Assembly (NCBI RefSeq): GCF_028858725.1
Contig: NC_084774.1
Location: 1,638,001-1,702,000 of the forward strand
Direction: 5' to 3'
DNA: 64,000 nucleotides
From: Colius striatus
Lineage: Eukaryota; Chordata; Aves; Coliiformes; Coliidae
Below the pieces are notes generated by a model. The model had not been told where the DNA came from, ran no database searches, and saw nothing but the letters and a program-made list of their open reading frames with translations. How positions within the stretch are numbered: the first letter of the stretch is position 1; each line of letters starts with the position of its first letter. A program made the translations under genes and the position numbers. Of this stretch, positions 44,801 through 59,800 are shown in pieces.

Positions 44801-47800
44801 CTGCCTCACGACTTCCTCACTGGGCACCAGGGCTGAGGAGGCAACTTCTCTCATCTATCGCTCCTCTCAAAGCGAAGCCAGCCACTGTATCAAGCTGCAT
44901 CTGCCAGGTGCTACTGCTCACTGTGCTCTGCACCAGCCAAGGCAGGGACATCAAAAGGAACCCTACAACAGGAGAAACCTGTAGGGAAATTTCCTGACAA
45001 GGGCTGTAGTCCCTTCCTTTTTCTATTTTAGACAGATTCTCACTTGTAACACTTTTCGGGGTTATTGGTTTTAAGCCTTAAAAATACAAGATTATGCATG
45101 TAAAATTTGGCCTAAACCCAACCACTTCTCACAGCAATATTTTCTAATGCAAAGGAGGACAATCCTCTGAAGCCCAATTACACACTTGAATTAGTAAAAC
45201 CTCTCAGGGGACAATGTAAAGAGAAGCCTGCCCTGCCTTCCTTCCCCCTCTCACAGAGATTTTACACATACGGATCAGGTTTCCTTTGAGTCTTCACCAC
45301 ATGGCAGCTCTCCTTTCCATCACAGAAGCTTTCTAATCTTTTCACTGTCCATCTGTAATTCTTCCCACAGCCACCAGATCCTTAGTTTGAGAGGGAGTGT
45401 CTCTAGCTAAGCACAGCACCTCTCCTGAGCAGCTGCCACTGGTGCAGAGATCACCAGGAGCAGGCAGCGTGTCACCTCCCTTCTCGCTCCCCACGCTGCC
45501 CTCACCACACTCCACACCACGTCATCTTCGGGCCCCACAACTGTGGCTTTGACTTTGAGACTGGTTTAGTGCACAGAGGTTGCTAGAGTGTGCACAAGGA
45601 ACAAAGGTGTAACAAAAGCAGTGAAGCATCATAAATATCCCTCGTGATCAGTATTGCTGGAGCAGCAGAGGCTCTAGTGTGAGTGTGCAGAGCATCATCT
45701 TGGTGTCTTGGCGGCAGGAGAAATACATTAAGCAATGTAAGGGAAGAGTTACTCTTCCTCCTACTCAAAATTTGAACGGGGAAAATATCCCAGAGTAAAA
45801 GTGACCCCAGCCATGAGCTGGGTCTCTGCACTGCAGCATCTTTGCCACGTGGAGTTTCAAACCAACCCATTTAGTACAATTTTGACTTTCTGAACCACAT
45901 CAGAGCTGGGAGACTGATGGAGAGTGGCATTTCCCCTGTGCAGCTCCACGTCTGTCCCTTTCCCTATTGGAAATTCCTTTTTTAAACCAGCACAGAAGCG
46001 CCAGTGAAACAACCCCGGGGACGGACCGAGCAGCAGAGCCGTCTGCCCGGCCCGTGCAGCAGCCCGCAGCACACTGCAGCAGGAGGCGCTGCTGAGGCTG
46101 CAGAAACTGTGCAGAAAGGGGATTACAACCCTAAGGTTTGTATTCTCAGCGTGGTTTAGGAAGATGTTTTTAGAACTACATAAAACCCTCCTGTTTGCTT
46201 TTGAGATCCAAACACAAGCTGCTGTTGCAAATGCAGTCCCTCCAGTTTGTGACTGAGTATCTAAACATGCCTTGGTGACGTTCTCGCTTCTTGATGCCGT
46301 ATTGAATCTCCAACGAGCCTTTGGAGGCTTCTAAAGCACAATGTATCTAACAAAGAGATCCCCCACATCATAAATAATAAAAGCCCCAACCCCCAAAGTG
46401 CCAAGCACAAAGTGCCATCAAACAAGCATTAAAACAGGTGCATTTTGTGTCTCAGACAAAGAGCTTCGTTCACCTATATTCTGCTTTTCCAAAACGAGAT
46501 TTACCTGTTCTTTGAACAGTACTTTCTGATGCTGCAACTGAGCTTTTTTTCTGTGTTAAATGTTGAGAGGATGCTAGAATAAAAACGGAGGGACAAAGCA
46601 TTACTTTCCAATCATGAGACTTTACTGCTGTGCCATTGAGCTGGTTTCACAAAACGCTGACCCTTCCAGCTGACTGCCTTGGTTGTTTCACAGATGCCAT
46701 TTTTGTAGCCTACCCTCTACATCCCCTCCCTCCCCCCTGGCCAGTTTTAACCCCCCCCACCCAGTTTGGCAAAACCACTTCAAGCTTTCTCAAATTAGAA
46801 CAAGTGATGAAATTATCATAAACCACATTTATAAAGGTATCAGTTTCCCATCAGGCTGAGAAATTAAAGACAGTGCTAGAAATGGAGCCGTTTAGGCTCC
46901 CTCAATTTAATGCTCATTTCAGCAGTCCTGGGGGGAAAAAAAAAACCATAGCATCTTTGTTAATGAATCAATGTCCTCCTTCAGTCAAATTGCAAGAGTG
47001 CAAAATATGCTCCAGAGGCTCCCTTGGAGTCTGCTGGCAATCAGATGATGTGAATTAACATTTCTTGGGTTGCCAAGCCAAAAGAGAAGGTGAAAACACA
47101 AATCCTGTAGGGCTAACGCTTTCTAGTCTTCTCTTCCAGGTAATAATGAACTTTAGAAGAACATGGAGACAGAAAGTTAAACATTCCCTTCAAATGCAGA
47201 CTATCCACTTCCATTTTTCTCCTAACAAACCCCCTGTGAAGCTGAAGGGAAACATTTCCACTTTATGGTGGCCTGCAGCCATCTTGTATGTCTGACACTC
47301 GCAGGGAAAGACACCTTCAAGCTCAAGTTCTCGGTTCCACTGACTCCTGCGAATTCTGTGTGCCATGGCTTTACCTTCTGTGTGCAATTTCATGAAGTAA
47401 AGCACAAAGGATACTCGGGCAGCTGACCTCAGGGCTGATGGTTTATTTATTTCCACACCATTTTCAACAGATTAAAAAGTGGCATCAAGAGATAGCAGCA
47501 AGGTCATTAAAAAGTGTGTCTGATGCATGAATGCAGTGATGGAGAAAACAGGTATTTGACGAGTTGGAACTGCAGTTCACCTGTAATCACCTTTTCAGGT
47601 GTTCCTCTGAAATGAGCATTTGAGTTTTGGGTTTTGCCTTCTGGATGTTACTGCCCCAGAGGGTTCAGGATATTCAAAGAGACAAGGAGTGTTATCAGGA
47701 TTAACTCAAAATACCATCCTTGAGCTAGTAAATGGAAATAAGTTACAAAAATAAAAGCCTCTGTCGAGTCTGAAGCAGAATACCAGAGTATGCACCAGTA

Positions 47801-50800
47801 CCAAAGCTGTCTGAAGTGTTACTTTTGACTTCTCCTTCCCACTGCCAACCCTGGGGTTACTGTTCCTCTGTTACTGTACCACATCGGTGACCTCCGGGCC
47901 CAACATCCAGATGTGAGACACAACAAAGAAGCTGTCGGCCTGGGCCACAACCCCCGGATTGGATCACGCTCACGGGAAAACACCCCTCGGGACTTTGCAG
48001 GAGCCCCCTGACGCCCTCCCCCCAGACACAGCAGCGCTGCACTCACCTGCGCTCTGGAGGGGCTCCTGTTGTGGCGCCGCATCCTCGCCGGCAGCCGCCG
48101 TGGGCTCGGGGGGCTGGCTGCTGCCGTTAGTGCTGGGCGCCGGGGGCTCGGGGGCCGGCGCCGCGCTGGCTGCTGGGGACGCAGGGGCAGGAGTGGCCGT
48201 GCTGCTGGAGCTGCCAGGCCCACAAGTGCTCTGTTTTGTCAGACTGGGTGCTGCAGGTGTCACAGCTTTACTGTCGAGCTCTGCTGGTGATTGCTCTGTT
48301 CCCAAACTATTTGAGACCAGCGTTTCCAGTCCCTGGCCTTCCGCTTCTCCATCCAAAGGGTACTGCTCCTCCCCTTTCTCGAGGGAGCCGGTGACTTTCT
48401 TGCATGCTTTAGTCAGCAAGAGTTGGCCAATCTTGTCTACTTTTCCCTTTCCCTTACTTGACGAAACAGGACTGCGCCTGTTCCCAGACCCTGGACTACT
48501 CGTGAGAAGGGGCGACACCACAGGTCCAGACTGCGCTGCCGTCACGGAGCACTGGTCGCTCGACCCACCGCTGTGAGAAGTCTCCTCTGGGCTGAAGTCT
48601 TTGACTGGCTGAGCAGGAAGATGGGAAGGGACACTGGAAGAAGTTGTAGCGGGAGAAGGCAGCTGAGCAGGAGGCGCCAAGGGGTTAAGAACCAGCGGCC
48701 TGCTGGTGGGAACGCTGGAGGAGGAACTGCCGGATGATGTGCTGGGAGGAGCGGGCCCGGAGGAGAACTTGATGTTCTGGGGTAAATGCAAAGGACCAAC
48801 AACTGCCACAGACTGAGGCATGAGGCTGGAGCTGGACGTCATGGGGGCTGCTGGAATGGTACTGGACTGAGAGCCCTTCATGACCTGAATGATGGACGAG
48901 GAGTTTATGAAGACGGGGGTGATGAACTGCGGGCGGGTGCCGGACTGCGCCGCGGGCTGCCCCTCAGACACCATCACTTTGCTGCCCACGTTGGGCATCG
49001 TGACCACGGTGGACACCAGGGTGGGCTGTAAGCTGGACGGCAGCGGCGCCGACGTGCTGGCAGAGGATGTGATGGGGTTCGAGGTGACAAAAACTGTTAT
49101 CTGGTTGGGGGGTAAAGAACCTGACATGGAAGAGCTGATGGGCCTCTGCATCACTGGAGGAACGCTCTGTGCAACACTTGAGTTTGTTTCTCCCAGTTCC
49201 TGGTGCCCTGCACTTGAACAGGGCTCGTTACTCTGGGGCAAGCTAAGGGAGCTGGAAGGCTCTTTGCTCGAAGACGGATCTTGGAGCGGGGGAATGACAG
49301 CTATCTTCTTTAGCTCCTCACCACTGGTGACCATCGGTGCCATTTCAAGACCAGTCAGCCCAGGGGGCTTAATGGTTACGTTAGGAGCTCCAGAGTTGTC
49401 AAGAAGCTGACTTAAAGAAGTTGGTGCCTCCCTCATAGCTGGAGACACCGTGGGTTTACTCTCCTCCAAGACTGGAAGCTTAGCGGTGTCTAGGGCTTGC
49501 CCGTCCTTTTTTGACTGTTCTTCTGGAACCAACATTTTCATTTCTGGAGCAGGGATACTTTTTAGCTCAATACTGGGCTGGTCTTTGTTACCCTGGACGC
49601 CTTGTGCACTTGGACACTCGGTATCTTGAGGCACACTAAGGCTCTCCTTGTTGTCCTCGGGAATGCCAGTCACAGCAGGGGCAGGAACTGCAGGGCCCTG
49701 ACCACTGAGCAGGTTGCTGTTTTGAAAACTCGTACTCACAGGTGTTGGCAAAGAAGAGGGACTAGCCAGCATATTCCTTTGTAACTCCATGTTCTGCAAG
49801 AGAGGTGGATTCTGCTGAGCTGTCAGTGATAATTTAGCTGCCTTTGAATTCTGCCTGCCAGGGCTGGGAGTCGTTTTCCTGCTGGACCCGGGACTGGACC
49901 TTCGGCTGTTGCTTGGACTCGCTCTCTTTGTCCCTCCAGTGCTGGTTTGTTTTCCTGAATTAATGACCACACCTTCCAATTTGTGTGACTGGGGAGCAGC
50001 AAAATTAGACTGGTTGTTAATTGTGAGATTTGAGGGAGCTTGTCCAATGGCCTTCAAAGTAGTGGGATTAAGACCCTGCTGATCAAATCCTCTGTTGAGA
50101 TTAGGCCTGGGAGGTAAAGGAATATTGATCTGGGGAGGGAACAGGCCGGCTATAGAAGCATTGAGCCTCTCTGGAGACAGGCTAATCTCGGAGGGTTCTG
50201 TGCTAGGTGGACGGTTGTTGGGAGTCTGAGGGTAGTAGGGCCTCGGGCTCGCTCTGTTGGGCGTTTTGGGCCTCGATGTTTGTGACGGGGTGGCCACATT
50301 TGGAAAGTGGTGTGTCAGAGCACTAGGCAGAGAATTAGACTGCTGCTGGGGACTGGCACCTGGGGCAGCTGACAGTGGGGATGGTCCAGGTTTGGGTCCT
50401 GTCATCATTAACTGGTTCTGTGAAACTACTAAGTGAGATGTCAGACTATTCTGAGCTCCTGCTGCTGGGGGGCCTTCGGCTCCACCTCCTTCTGCAAGGG
50501 AGGACACTGCCGAAACCTCTCCGAGGGGTGAGCTGGAAGGATTCTGTACATTGTCTGGATAAACCATTTTTCTTGCATTATTTCCCAGAGGAGGATTGCC
50601 TGGCAAGGAAATTCTTTGCTTGTCAGGAGATGGAGGCACCGACCCAGGACCTTGGAGGTTGACCATTACTGGCATGTTCCCACCCTGCTGCAGCGGCATT
50701 CGTTGGGCATCTGGATTCAGAGGCCCTCTCGGCGCATGAACTCCTTGTGGGACAGGCAGCCTGACTGATTTGGGATCCTGCTGCATCATAAGCATCATCA

Positions 50801-53800
50801 TCATCTGCTGCTGCTGCTGCGGGGTCTGTGGTGGGGCCTGGGCTTGCTGTGGTGGTGGCTGCAGCTGCTGCTGCGGCTGCTGCGTGTGTGGCATAAGCTG
50901 AGGTGGCATCTGCTGGAGTGGCCTTTGTTCCACCGGCTGAGATGGATAACCTGAGACGACAAAGTGATACCTTCATTAAAACCAAAGATCAGAGAGAGCA
51001 GACCTTCAAGCCAGGATCAGAGAGCATAGCCATGAGCCCATTTATCCTACATGAGAGCCACAATGATGAAATAGGCTTTGCAAATACGGGCAAAGGCTTC
51101 ACTTCAGGCTTTGACATAGCTTTACTTGATGTATGAATGACTTGCATGACATTTAATTGGAGACCCCTTAGTGTATCCTATCAGCTATCACTCACATCAC
51201 CTGAGGAGTCTGCAACTGTCCATGGGGTTTTGCTTTCACTGACAAAGGCATTAGACTAATGAATACCCCTCAAAACGAGAGTTGGACAGGCGCTGTGGGA
51301 CATGGACCAGCCAGCCTCCTACAGACCCGGCATTTCCCAGGGTACAAGTACAATCTGCCATGTATTATTTGGACAGACACAGTGTGAAGAACCACTCATG
51401 TGTCTTGTGATACAAATTTCTTTGTTGACTTTGGATTTAAGGATAATTCCAGCTGCAATCCCTAATCTGAAAAATCAGCCATTGGTTAACAGCAAATTTT
51501 TAAGGCATCAGTCTGGGCTACAGCTAGAAACACAGCTCTGTTATTGCAGAGTAACTATAGCATTGAATGTGATACCTGCAGGATGTGGTCACCTCTTCAT
51601 TTTGAGCTGATTCAAAGAAAACAGACATTGGTACCAACTAGTTACCAGAAGTAAAAAAGCATTGGACTTGACAGTGTGGTTACAAATATAACTGTCACAG
51701 ATATCAGTTAAAAGCTTTCCTACAGTTATTTCGTTCAGATAATCCACAGAAGAACTCTCCTACCTGGTGGCCTGCTTGCAAAATCCGAAAGTTTAGGGCC
51801 TGAGTTATCTAAACTCATTCCTTGTTCTCCAGACATCGATGACTGATCACTCTCCTCCAGGCCAGCTGGACGTGGTTCAGAAGAACTGAAAGACAGATGA
51901 TTGCAATTAAGATCCAGCCCTCACCTCACTGTCTGACTTCTACTTCCACAATGAAGCACTCGGGTCATTAACTCCTGCACTCTTCAGACCTGGAGGCACA
52001 TGGAGCCTCTCTCCTGCTGTGACATCTGTACAGGTAAGTGAGTATCAAGGGTAGATGCACAGAAATTTATCTGAATGACAGCACCATTTCTTCCAGTATC
52101 ATCCCCAGAAGTGACCAGTTCAGGGTATCAGAATGTGTATGTGTTAGCATCACAGCAAGAACATGCTGATGTGCAACACGTTACGTCACCCCCTAGAACA
52201 CACGTCTTTTTGGGACACTAAGTGAATACAGACTCATTGAATGGGTTGGGTTGGAAGAGCCCTTAAAGTTCATCTTGTTCTAGTCCCTTTGCCATGGGCA
52301 GGGTCACCTCCCACCAGCCCAGGCTGCTCAGAGCCTCGTCCAACCTGGCCTGGAACACTCCCAGGGATGGGGCAGCCACGGCCTCTCTGGGCAGCCTGTG
52401 CCAGGGCCTCACCACTCACAGGGAAGAACTTGCTTATATCTAATCTAAATCTCCCCTCCTTCAGTTCAAAGCTGCTTTTCCTTGTCTTGCCACTCCAGGC
52501 TCTTGTACAAAGTCCCTCCCCAGCTTTCTCGGTGGCCCCTTTAGGGACTGGAGGCTGCTCTAAGGCCTCCCTGGAGCCTTCTCCAGGCTGAGCATCCCCG
52601 ACTCTCAGCCTGTCTCCGTGGCAGAGGGGCTCCAGCCCTTGGGTCATCTCTGTGGCCTCCTCTGGACTGTCTCCAACAGCTCTGTGTCCTTCTGCTGTTG
52701 GTGCCCAGAGCTGGAGGCAGCATTGCAGGGGGATCTCACCAGAGCAGAGCAGAGGGGCAGAGCCGCCCCCCTCGCCCTGCTGCCCACGCTGCCTGTGGTG
52801 CAGCCCAGGGTGCTGTTGGCTTTGTGTCACACATTGCTGGCTCACAGGCAGCGTTTCATCCACCAGCACCCCAGGAGATGCTCCCCAGGAGACTCTCTAG
52901 GACAATTTAAACTTGTTCAGATCCAATGCCCAATACTTCCACTGAACCAAGACAGCTTTTGCAGGCTTTGAAAACACCAATTTCTATAGCTATCAAAATA
53001 CATGGTCAGAGGATGTAAGATAAAGGGGGAAGAAGTGCAGGAGACCTGCTTATTGGCTTCATGAATGTATTAAGGCTGTAAGGAGATCTATGTAACTAAA
53101 GAGTCAAAATCAATGACATGAAAATAAGCCCCCTGCCCACACAGAGGCAGAAGCATGTAGAAATGCCCAGGACAAGAGGCATTTTCAGCAAAATAAGAGT
53201 TTGAAGTATCTAAAGGTAGAGAGACCTATCTCATTTAGTTTTGCTTAACAGATTCTGGCATGTGTACAGCTCACATGGAGAGAACCAGGCCTGTCCTAGG
53301 AGCTAACCAACGTTCAAAAACCAGAGGGTGACCTGAAAGTCCCTGAACTTGCACGGGTCCAAACTGGGGAGAATATACACCAAGAGAGAAGAGCAAGAAA
53401 CGGGGCAAACACAGAACTGTTCCAGGCATTGTTGCTGAGTTTTGCCAAGGAAAGCATCTGGAGCGAAAGTTTTTGTATAACCCAGCACATGACTGATTTC
53501 TGTGATGCAGCTGTTGCAGGTTTACACATCTCCTGCAGGAAATCTGATGGAAACAGCCAAACGCACACAGAATGCACCTGATGCCCCTGAAGCATTTTAT
53601 GGGCAAAGTCACCCAGAGGAGCTGCACCCTTTGCTGTAGGTGCCAGCAACACCAACTGGAACCACTGCCCAAAATTCTGAATCCACTCTCACACTTGTGG
53701 TTGTGAGTTCTTTGCAATGGTGGGAGATTAACAACGCTACAGGTAAAGATTAGACAAAAGCCAAGGCAGAGCCTCACTGCACAAACACATTTAACCCAGA

Positions 53801-56800
53801 AAACAGCTGTAGTGAAAAATCCATCCTCTGAACACGTCTACTGCCAGATGGGCCCAGGCAGGTGAGCTGCACAGACCTCACAAGGACACATGGGCTGTGT
53901 CTGCCAGCAGAGGAGCAGCTATTGTAGGAGAAACTGCTGCTGTGACTGCTGAAAAATTCAAATGTAACTCGACTTCTGAATGCAGCTGGAACTCACTGGG
54001 GGATATTTAACAATCACCACTCAAACCCCTCCAAAATTCTGAACAGAAATAATGAGCAGGGTGAGAAGTGTTTGTGAGGGGGCCAAAAATATTCCTTATT
54101 TGTTATTCTTTCCTATTGCTTTGGACGTAAAAGAATCCATCTGCAGGAGGTGCAACGGCAGGGACAGCTGTACATGAATCCTCTGCTCCACCAGCTGCAT
54201 TCTCAAGCACAACCTCCAGATGCAAAATCCCCCTCAGCACGGAGAGACAACTCCAGAAGAAAAAAAGAACACACAGAAGCCCCACAAGGGCTGCAGATGC
54301 TGAAATAAGCTGTGCAAAATAAAGCAACAGTACAGACACAAGCGCAGCCAGTCCTGCTGACACAGCACTGCAACAGGGTTTGCTTCTGCAGAAAGGCACC
54401 TGTCCTCTGATGCTAAAGGAGTCTCCTTTCCCATGTGTCCAGGGGGACCAGCATCTCCAGACCTATGGTTAAAAGCTCTCTGGATCTGACTGAAAAGCCT
54501 CTTTGTCCTGCAGCACATCTGCACACCACACTGGACACTGCAACGCTGCAACTTACACAGCTGCTTGTGCGTGTGTTTAACCGAGTTAACTGACGTGGTT
54601 AATCTCCAATCACATCTCATCTATCACCTTCTTCCTCAGTTTACAGGTTCAGAAAACAGACACAACCACTTTTAAACGACCTGCTTTTCCAAGATGGCTC
54701 CAGTGCTGAGTTGCTCAGCTAAGCTAACCCTTTAAATCAGTTGAGGCTCGGCTGACTAAGCTCTTCCAACAGCTCACTCATCCTCTTTACATTCCAGCTC
54801 GGCTCAGCCTACAAGCTGTATTACTAATGGCTCTTTTGTTACTACATTAATACATCTCAGAGGACTTTTAAGTGTGTTTATCAAATTAGCTGCATTTCCA
54901 CAACAGGTTTGCTGCTCTGAGAGCTAAAAGTTCTGAGGAAGAATGACAGGGAAGAAGCTGAGACAACAAGCATCTTATTTGCTTCTGATGCAACAGAAAG
55001 TGATCCAAACCACAGCAATTCTAAGAAAAGGAAATGTTGAGCTTTCCTAGCAATGCTGGGGGAGCTGAGAGAGGAGGGTATTGCAGTCAGCTTGCATTGT
55101 AGCCACCATCCTGTTCCTGGAGAATCACCTAAAAACATTTATAAGGACAGCTCCCTCCTTAATGGTCCTGCAAGGATAAAGTGATTAATATACAGCCCAT
55201 TAAGAAACAAACTGCTAATCTGTATCAGATACCAAGGCAGCATTCTGCAGATAGCAACAGAATGTCCACTAAAATTTTAAGTGACAGAGTAAGTAGGAAG
55301 TGGCATTTCTTTGTTAAGTACACCAAAACCTGATGAAACGCCTTCTTTGACAGACAGGAATTCTATTGCGCTATGAGAGCGCCAAAGAAGACCCGTAAAT
55401 GAGGCTTCTCTTGTTGTGAGGCTTTGCACATCTGTTAGTTGATATTCCTGGGCCACAGGGAAGCTGGGTGATCATCAGTAGGACCAATGAGAACAAAATC
55501 CTAAAGGGCTTTTCTTTAATGATTAATGGATTTTCTCTTCATCACAGGGTGCCAGATCACCTCCTCCCTCGGAATCCTTTGTCACTTCCAGGCTAAGGCA
55601 GCTCCCACAGCAGTGGTTACTGCTGTCTTATTGGAATAGATGTAGAATCCTCCCCCCCACACACACACCCCACCAGATCTTTCCCACCTGGAAATATAAG
55701 GCCATCTTTATCTTTGATTCAGGTGAAAATACCCCCCCCCCACCTTTCCATGAAAGCAGCAGGTGACTAACAGTGAGGAAAGCTTTGCCTGTCTACTGCT
55801 TGCCATCAGCAGTGCCCCCCAGCACTACACCACTCACTGCTGGGCAGTGCCTGTGCAACACAAATGCTTCTGATACAAAGACAAGGGTCTGTATACAAAG
55901 CCCACTGCTGGAAAGGCACCTGCACAGCTTTGAATGTCACATAACCAACGACCAGGATAGTGTCTGCTGGCTATTTATTTGCGTGTGTCTGCAGGATCTA
56001 ACGGACGATGCATGTTCTACCCTTACACTGCTGCTGGGCTTGTGCAACAAGGCACTTGTGGCACAACTCCTCTAGCCAAATCTGCACTTAAAACTCCTGC
56101 AACAGCAAAATGAAGACACCTGCATGCCCTCAGATATCTTCCTTCCATGTAGCCAAAGCCTACTGAAGCCAGCAGGCTGGTCACGTTGTCACTTACAATG
56201 CCCTGCTCCAGGACACACCACGGCTGGCACCTGGGCACAAAGGAGCCCTGTTCCCTTGCTCTCCTGTCACACACTGACGGGGAGTAACGACTGAGGCACT
56301 GCAAGAGGCAAGCCAGTTTCTCAGTTACAGTTTCCAAGTCACCTGGAAGTTGCAGCCTGTCCACTCTGTGGTAGCTGAGTTACTTTAACCAGGTTTTCAC
56401 AACTGGCCACAGGCTGTGGGCTCCTCCTGAGTTCACCTGAAGTCACGTGCCCCGTTTTGCAGCAGTGTGGAGCAGACAGGCCACACCTTGACCATAGAGA
56501 AATATCTATCAGGTACTTGGAAGACTTTTCAGGGCCTATTAAATTAGCATGCTTTGCTTTGCCTTTGCTACACAGCATTTCTATGCCTGTAAAATGCAGG
56601 TAACAGCTCCTGCATTCGAGCTTAGTACTGGTTAAGCCAATTTATGGTTGTCCCCAAAGATCACTTGCTACTTGCAAGTCATCTCAGTCCCAAACTAAAA
56701 TGTTCGTAAGAAAATTAATTCCATACTCAGGACAGACTCTTGACATTGTGTAGAAAATGGGAAAACACAGAAGTATTGAGCAGTCAGTACTGGAATGTCA

Positions 56801-59800
56801 CCCACTCTTTGCACCCACCTGGGCATCTGTCTCTGGAAAACGTGGCACAAACCTCAGGTAAAAGGCTTGTAATAACTCTTGAAAGGAGTGGGACTGGTGG
56901 AACCTGAGTCACATCAGTGGCTTAACATGCCCTTCCTATCTTTTGGTTGAAGAGTTTAACTTTGAATTTTGGATATTCCTCCTACAATCTTCTGTGCAGT
57001 TTCCTCATTTTTTCTCTGAAGCCAACTGGAGACAATCTCCAGAAGCTCCATCAGGTGCATCCCTGTCAGTGCCCCCACGCCTCATCTGCAGCATTAGAAT
57101 GATCAGATAGAGCACATCTGCCTTTACCATTTTAGCTGAACAATGGCACAGCAGCAGCAGTGTCCCATCCTGTGCTGCTGTCAGTCGACTGTCAGCAGCA
57201 AAAGGTAACAGGACAATGAAGAACATGCTGGCCAAGGAGGAATGAAGAGATTCAGTAATCCTCCTGTTTCTGTTGAACAGGTGCCTTCATTCACTTTCTC
57301 TCCATACTACCTATCTGCCTCTTCCCTCTCAAGAGCTGTGGGGTTTTTTTCCCTTCCTAACCTCTCCTAGGCCAGGATGACCAGCACTGCTTGGTTTTGT
57401 CATCCTCATATCCAGAAAGTATCACATCACCCCCTCTAAACTCTAGCTAAGAGAGCAGCCCAGCTCAGCTCCAGGCAGAAACATGTCAGGACAATACACA
57501 TAATCCAGTAAAAAAGGCCCCAAAATTCTCTACTGTACGTGTTATACAGAGACTTCTAATTCTTCTGAAAGTACTTCCCAGCCTCTGATGAGAGGTGTCA
57601 GACTGCTTAGAAAAGGCAGCCTCCTCTTCCAAGGGCTGCAGCACCATCTGCCACCTTCTACACTTCCTTTACCCAGTAAATGTAAGGAACTGTGCTGCTG
57701 TAATTGGGATTATAACTGAGCTGGGATGTTTGCACGGGGCTTTTTAATCTTGAACCAACTTTCCAGTGGCAGGCTTGCCAGGGGGTTCATTTAACTCTTG
57801 AGGTAAATTGCCAGAATTAAACAACACAGGTCCTTTGTCACCCGTGCGTGCAGAAAAAGCACTGACAAGTTGCCAGTGGAGCTTCCCACGCTCCTCACAA
57901 AAACACTGCAACATTAAACCTACGTTGTTTGTTCTAGTTGCTGATTATTTTTCTTCTTCCTTGGAGGTTTCTTCTTCTTCGGCTTGTTGGCATTCTGGTT
58001 ATTTTGTTTGTTGTTCACACCAAAGTGTCCTGCTGATATATCACTTTGTAGAAGGTTGACCAAGAGTGGACTTGTGAGTGTGACATCTTTATTGACAGGA
58101 AAAACAGGATTCTGCCCACAGGAAATCTGATTCCCATTCGGTGTTCCACTAAACCCTGTATTGAAAGGCAGCCCATGGCCAGAGAAATGACTCCCTGAAG
58201 CACTGCTGTTTCCTTGCATTGCTTGCATATGAGAAGGCACCATGTTTGGCTGCTGCACAGGAACATCAGGTAACATCTGTGTCAAGTTCACGTCATTATT
58301 TGCTGTAGTAGTAGTATCCCCAACTTGCTGAGACATGTGAGGACCAGGTGCAGTGGGTCTTAAAACTTGCCCTTGAATTCCCATAACCTGAGGAGGATTA
58401 CCATTCCCAGGGCCTTGCTGTGGCATCATCTGCCCAGAGAACTGCACCATGTTTCCTTGCATGTTTGGGGTTGGTCCTCTCATCAGTTGAGCTGGCCCCG
58501 TCATAACATTGGACTGGTTTTGAGTACTAAAAGGCTGTTTATTTCCTTGCATCTGAGTGGTCATCATCTGTTCCATCATAGAGTTCTGCTGTAACAAGAC
58601 CTGGCCCTGAGGTCCCATCATCTGATTGTGTGTAGACATCATCTGTTGTCCCTGCTGGGGAATCATCTGTTTGGGTGGGGTCATCCTTTGGGGAGAAGGA
58701 CCGAGGTTTTGGTTTTGTGGCGTCACCATCATTTGGCCTTGCGGCATGAGCTGAGTCCGAGAAAGTATCATCTGGTTTTGAGGGTTCAGCGATCCCTGAG
58801 CCTGAATGTTTACCACCTGTCCTTGAGAAGACACAATTTGCTGATGCATTCCCATGAGCTGAGACTGTGGTCCTTGCTGAGGCTGTCCCTGTATGCTGCC
58901 GATGTTAACCTGTGGCACCCCACTAGCACCCGCCTGCTGGTTGTTCATATTTCCATGAAGTCCCATTAGATTGGTCTGCATCATATTTGGTGGGCCATGT
59001 GGTGTTTGCATCTGATTTTGAGGAGGTCCAGATCCTTGGGCACCTAAAAAACAAAAATTCCCAGTAAGAAACTGACTGGAGGAGGGGGAAGAGTTTTCAC
59101 AGCTTCTGACGTTGGGTAAGTAACTCCAAAATGTTTTTTTCTCCCTTTTCCAACGAGAAAATTCCAATGAACTGGAATATTTGATGTATTTGTAGTCCTG
59201 TGACACAATGTTTGAGGCTATTTGTCAAAAAAGAACACCATGCTTCTCAAAACAAACACTGTGACTGGTTCTGCTGCTGTACACCACCGCAGAAGACACA
59301 ACAGGAAGTTAATTTCAGTTGCTATTTGTCTGTAAGGCTGAACATCACCTAACTCCAGGGAGTAATTCCTCACCAAAATAAGCTTCAAACCTTGAGGTTC
59401 TTTTCTAATGAGTTAAACAAAATATAGATGGAGTACTGATGAAATGTCACTGTCAGGGTATCCATAAATCAGACAGAAGACTGAGAATAAAACCGTTAAA
59501 TGGAGACATTAGTGAACTAAAGATTTGCTTTTTACAACACTGACTGCAAGGAGGCTTCTAAACCTTGCCAAGGGATTTAATAAATCATCCTTCAAAGTAG
59601 AACAAGATGAGTTTGTTGTTCTTCTAAGATAATAACACTTTTTTTTCTTTCCTGGACAACAAGTTCCTTTTGTGTTGCATGTTTATTACTCGTAGCCAAA
59701 TTCCAGTGCTATTCCCACTCAGTTTCTTAACAGATACTTCTGGACCACAGTCCTAATCAGCAACCACAGAAGCACGGAGTGGTAGGGTTGGAAGGGACCT

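Larger units (their letters stand above)
51886..57923 (-). other. NCOA6: NCOA6 intron, largest in the window
   Basis: About 6 kb. Contains the CR1 at 52225-52890 and C-rich/CA-rich simple sequence near 55650-55745. No coding exon was recognised in the remainder. Confidence 0.6.

Noticed and set aside
46505-46550. 46-base version of the NCOA6 exon using acceptor AACACAG
   Set aside because: Its phase does not fit both neighbours. The acceptor TATTCTAG 23 bases further upstream gives a 69-base exon with matching phases and better protein alignment.
47970-48046. C-terminal extension of the large NCOA6 exon reading past the donor to a stop
   Set aside because: The donor GCAG/GTGAGT at 48047 is strong, and further conserved exons with matching phases follow.
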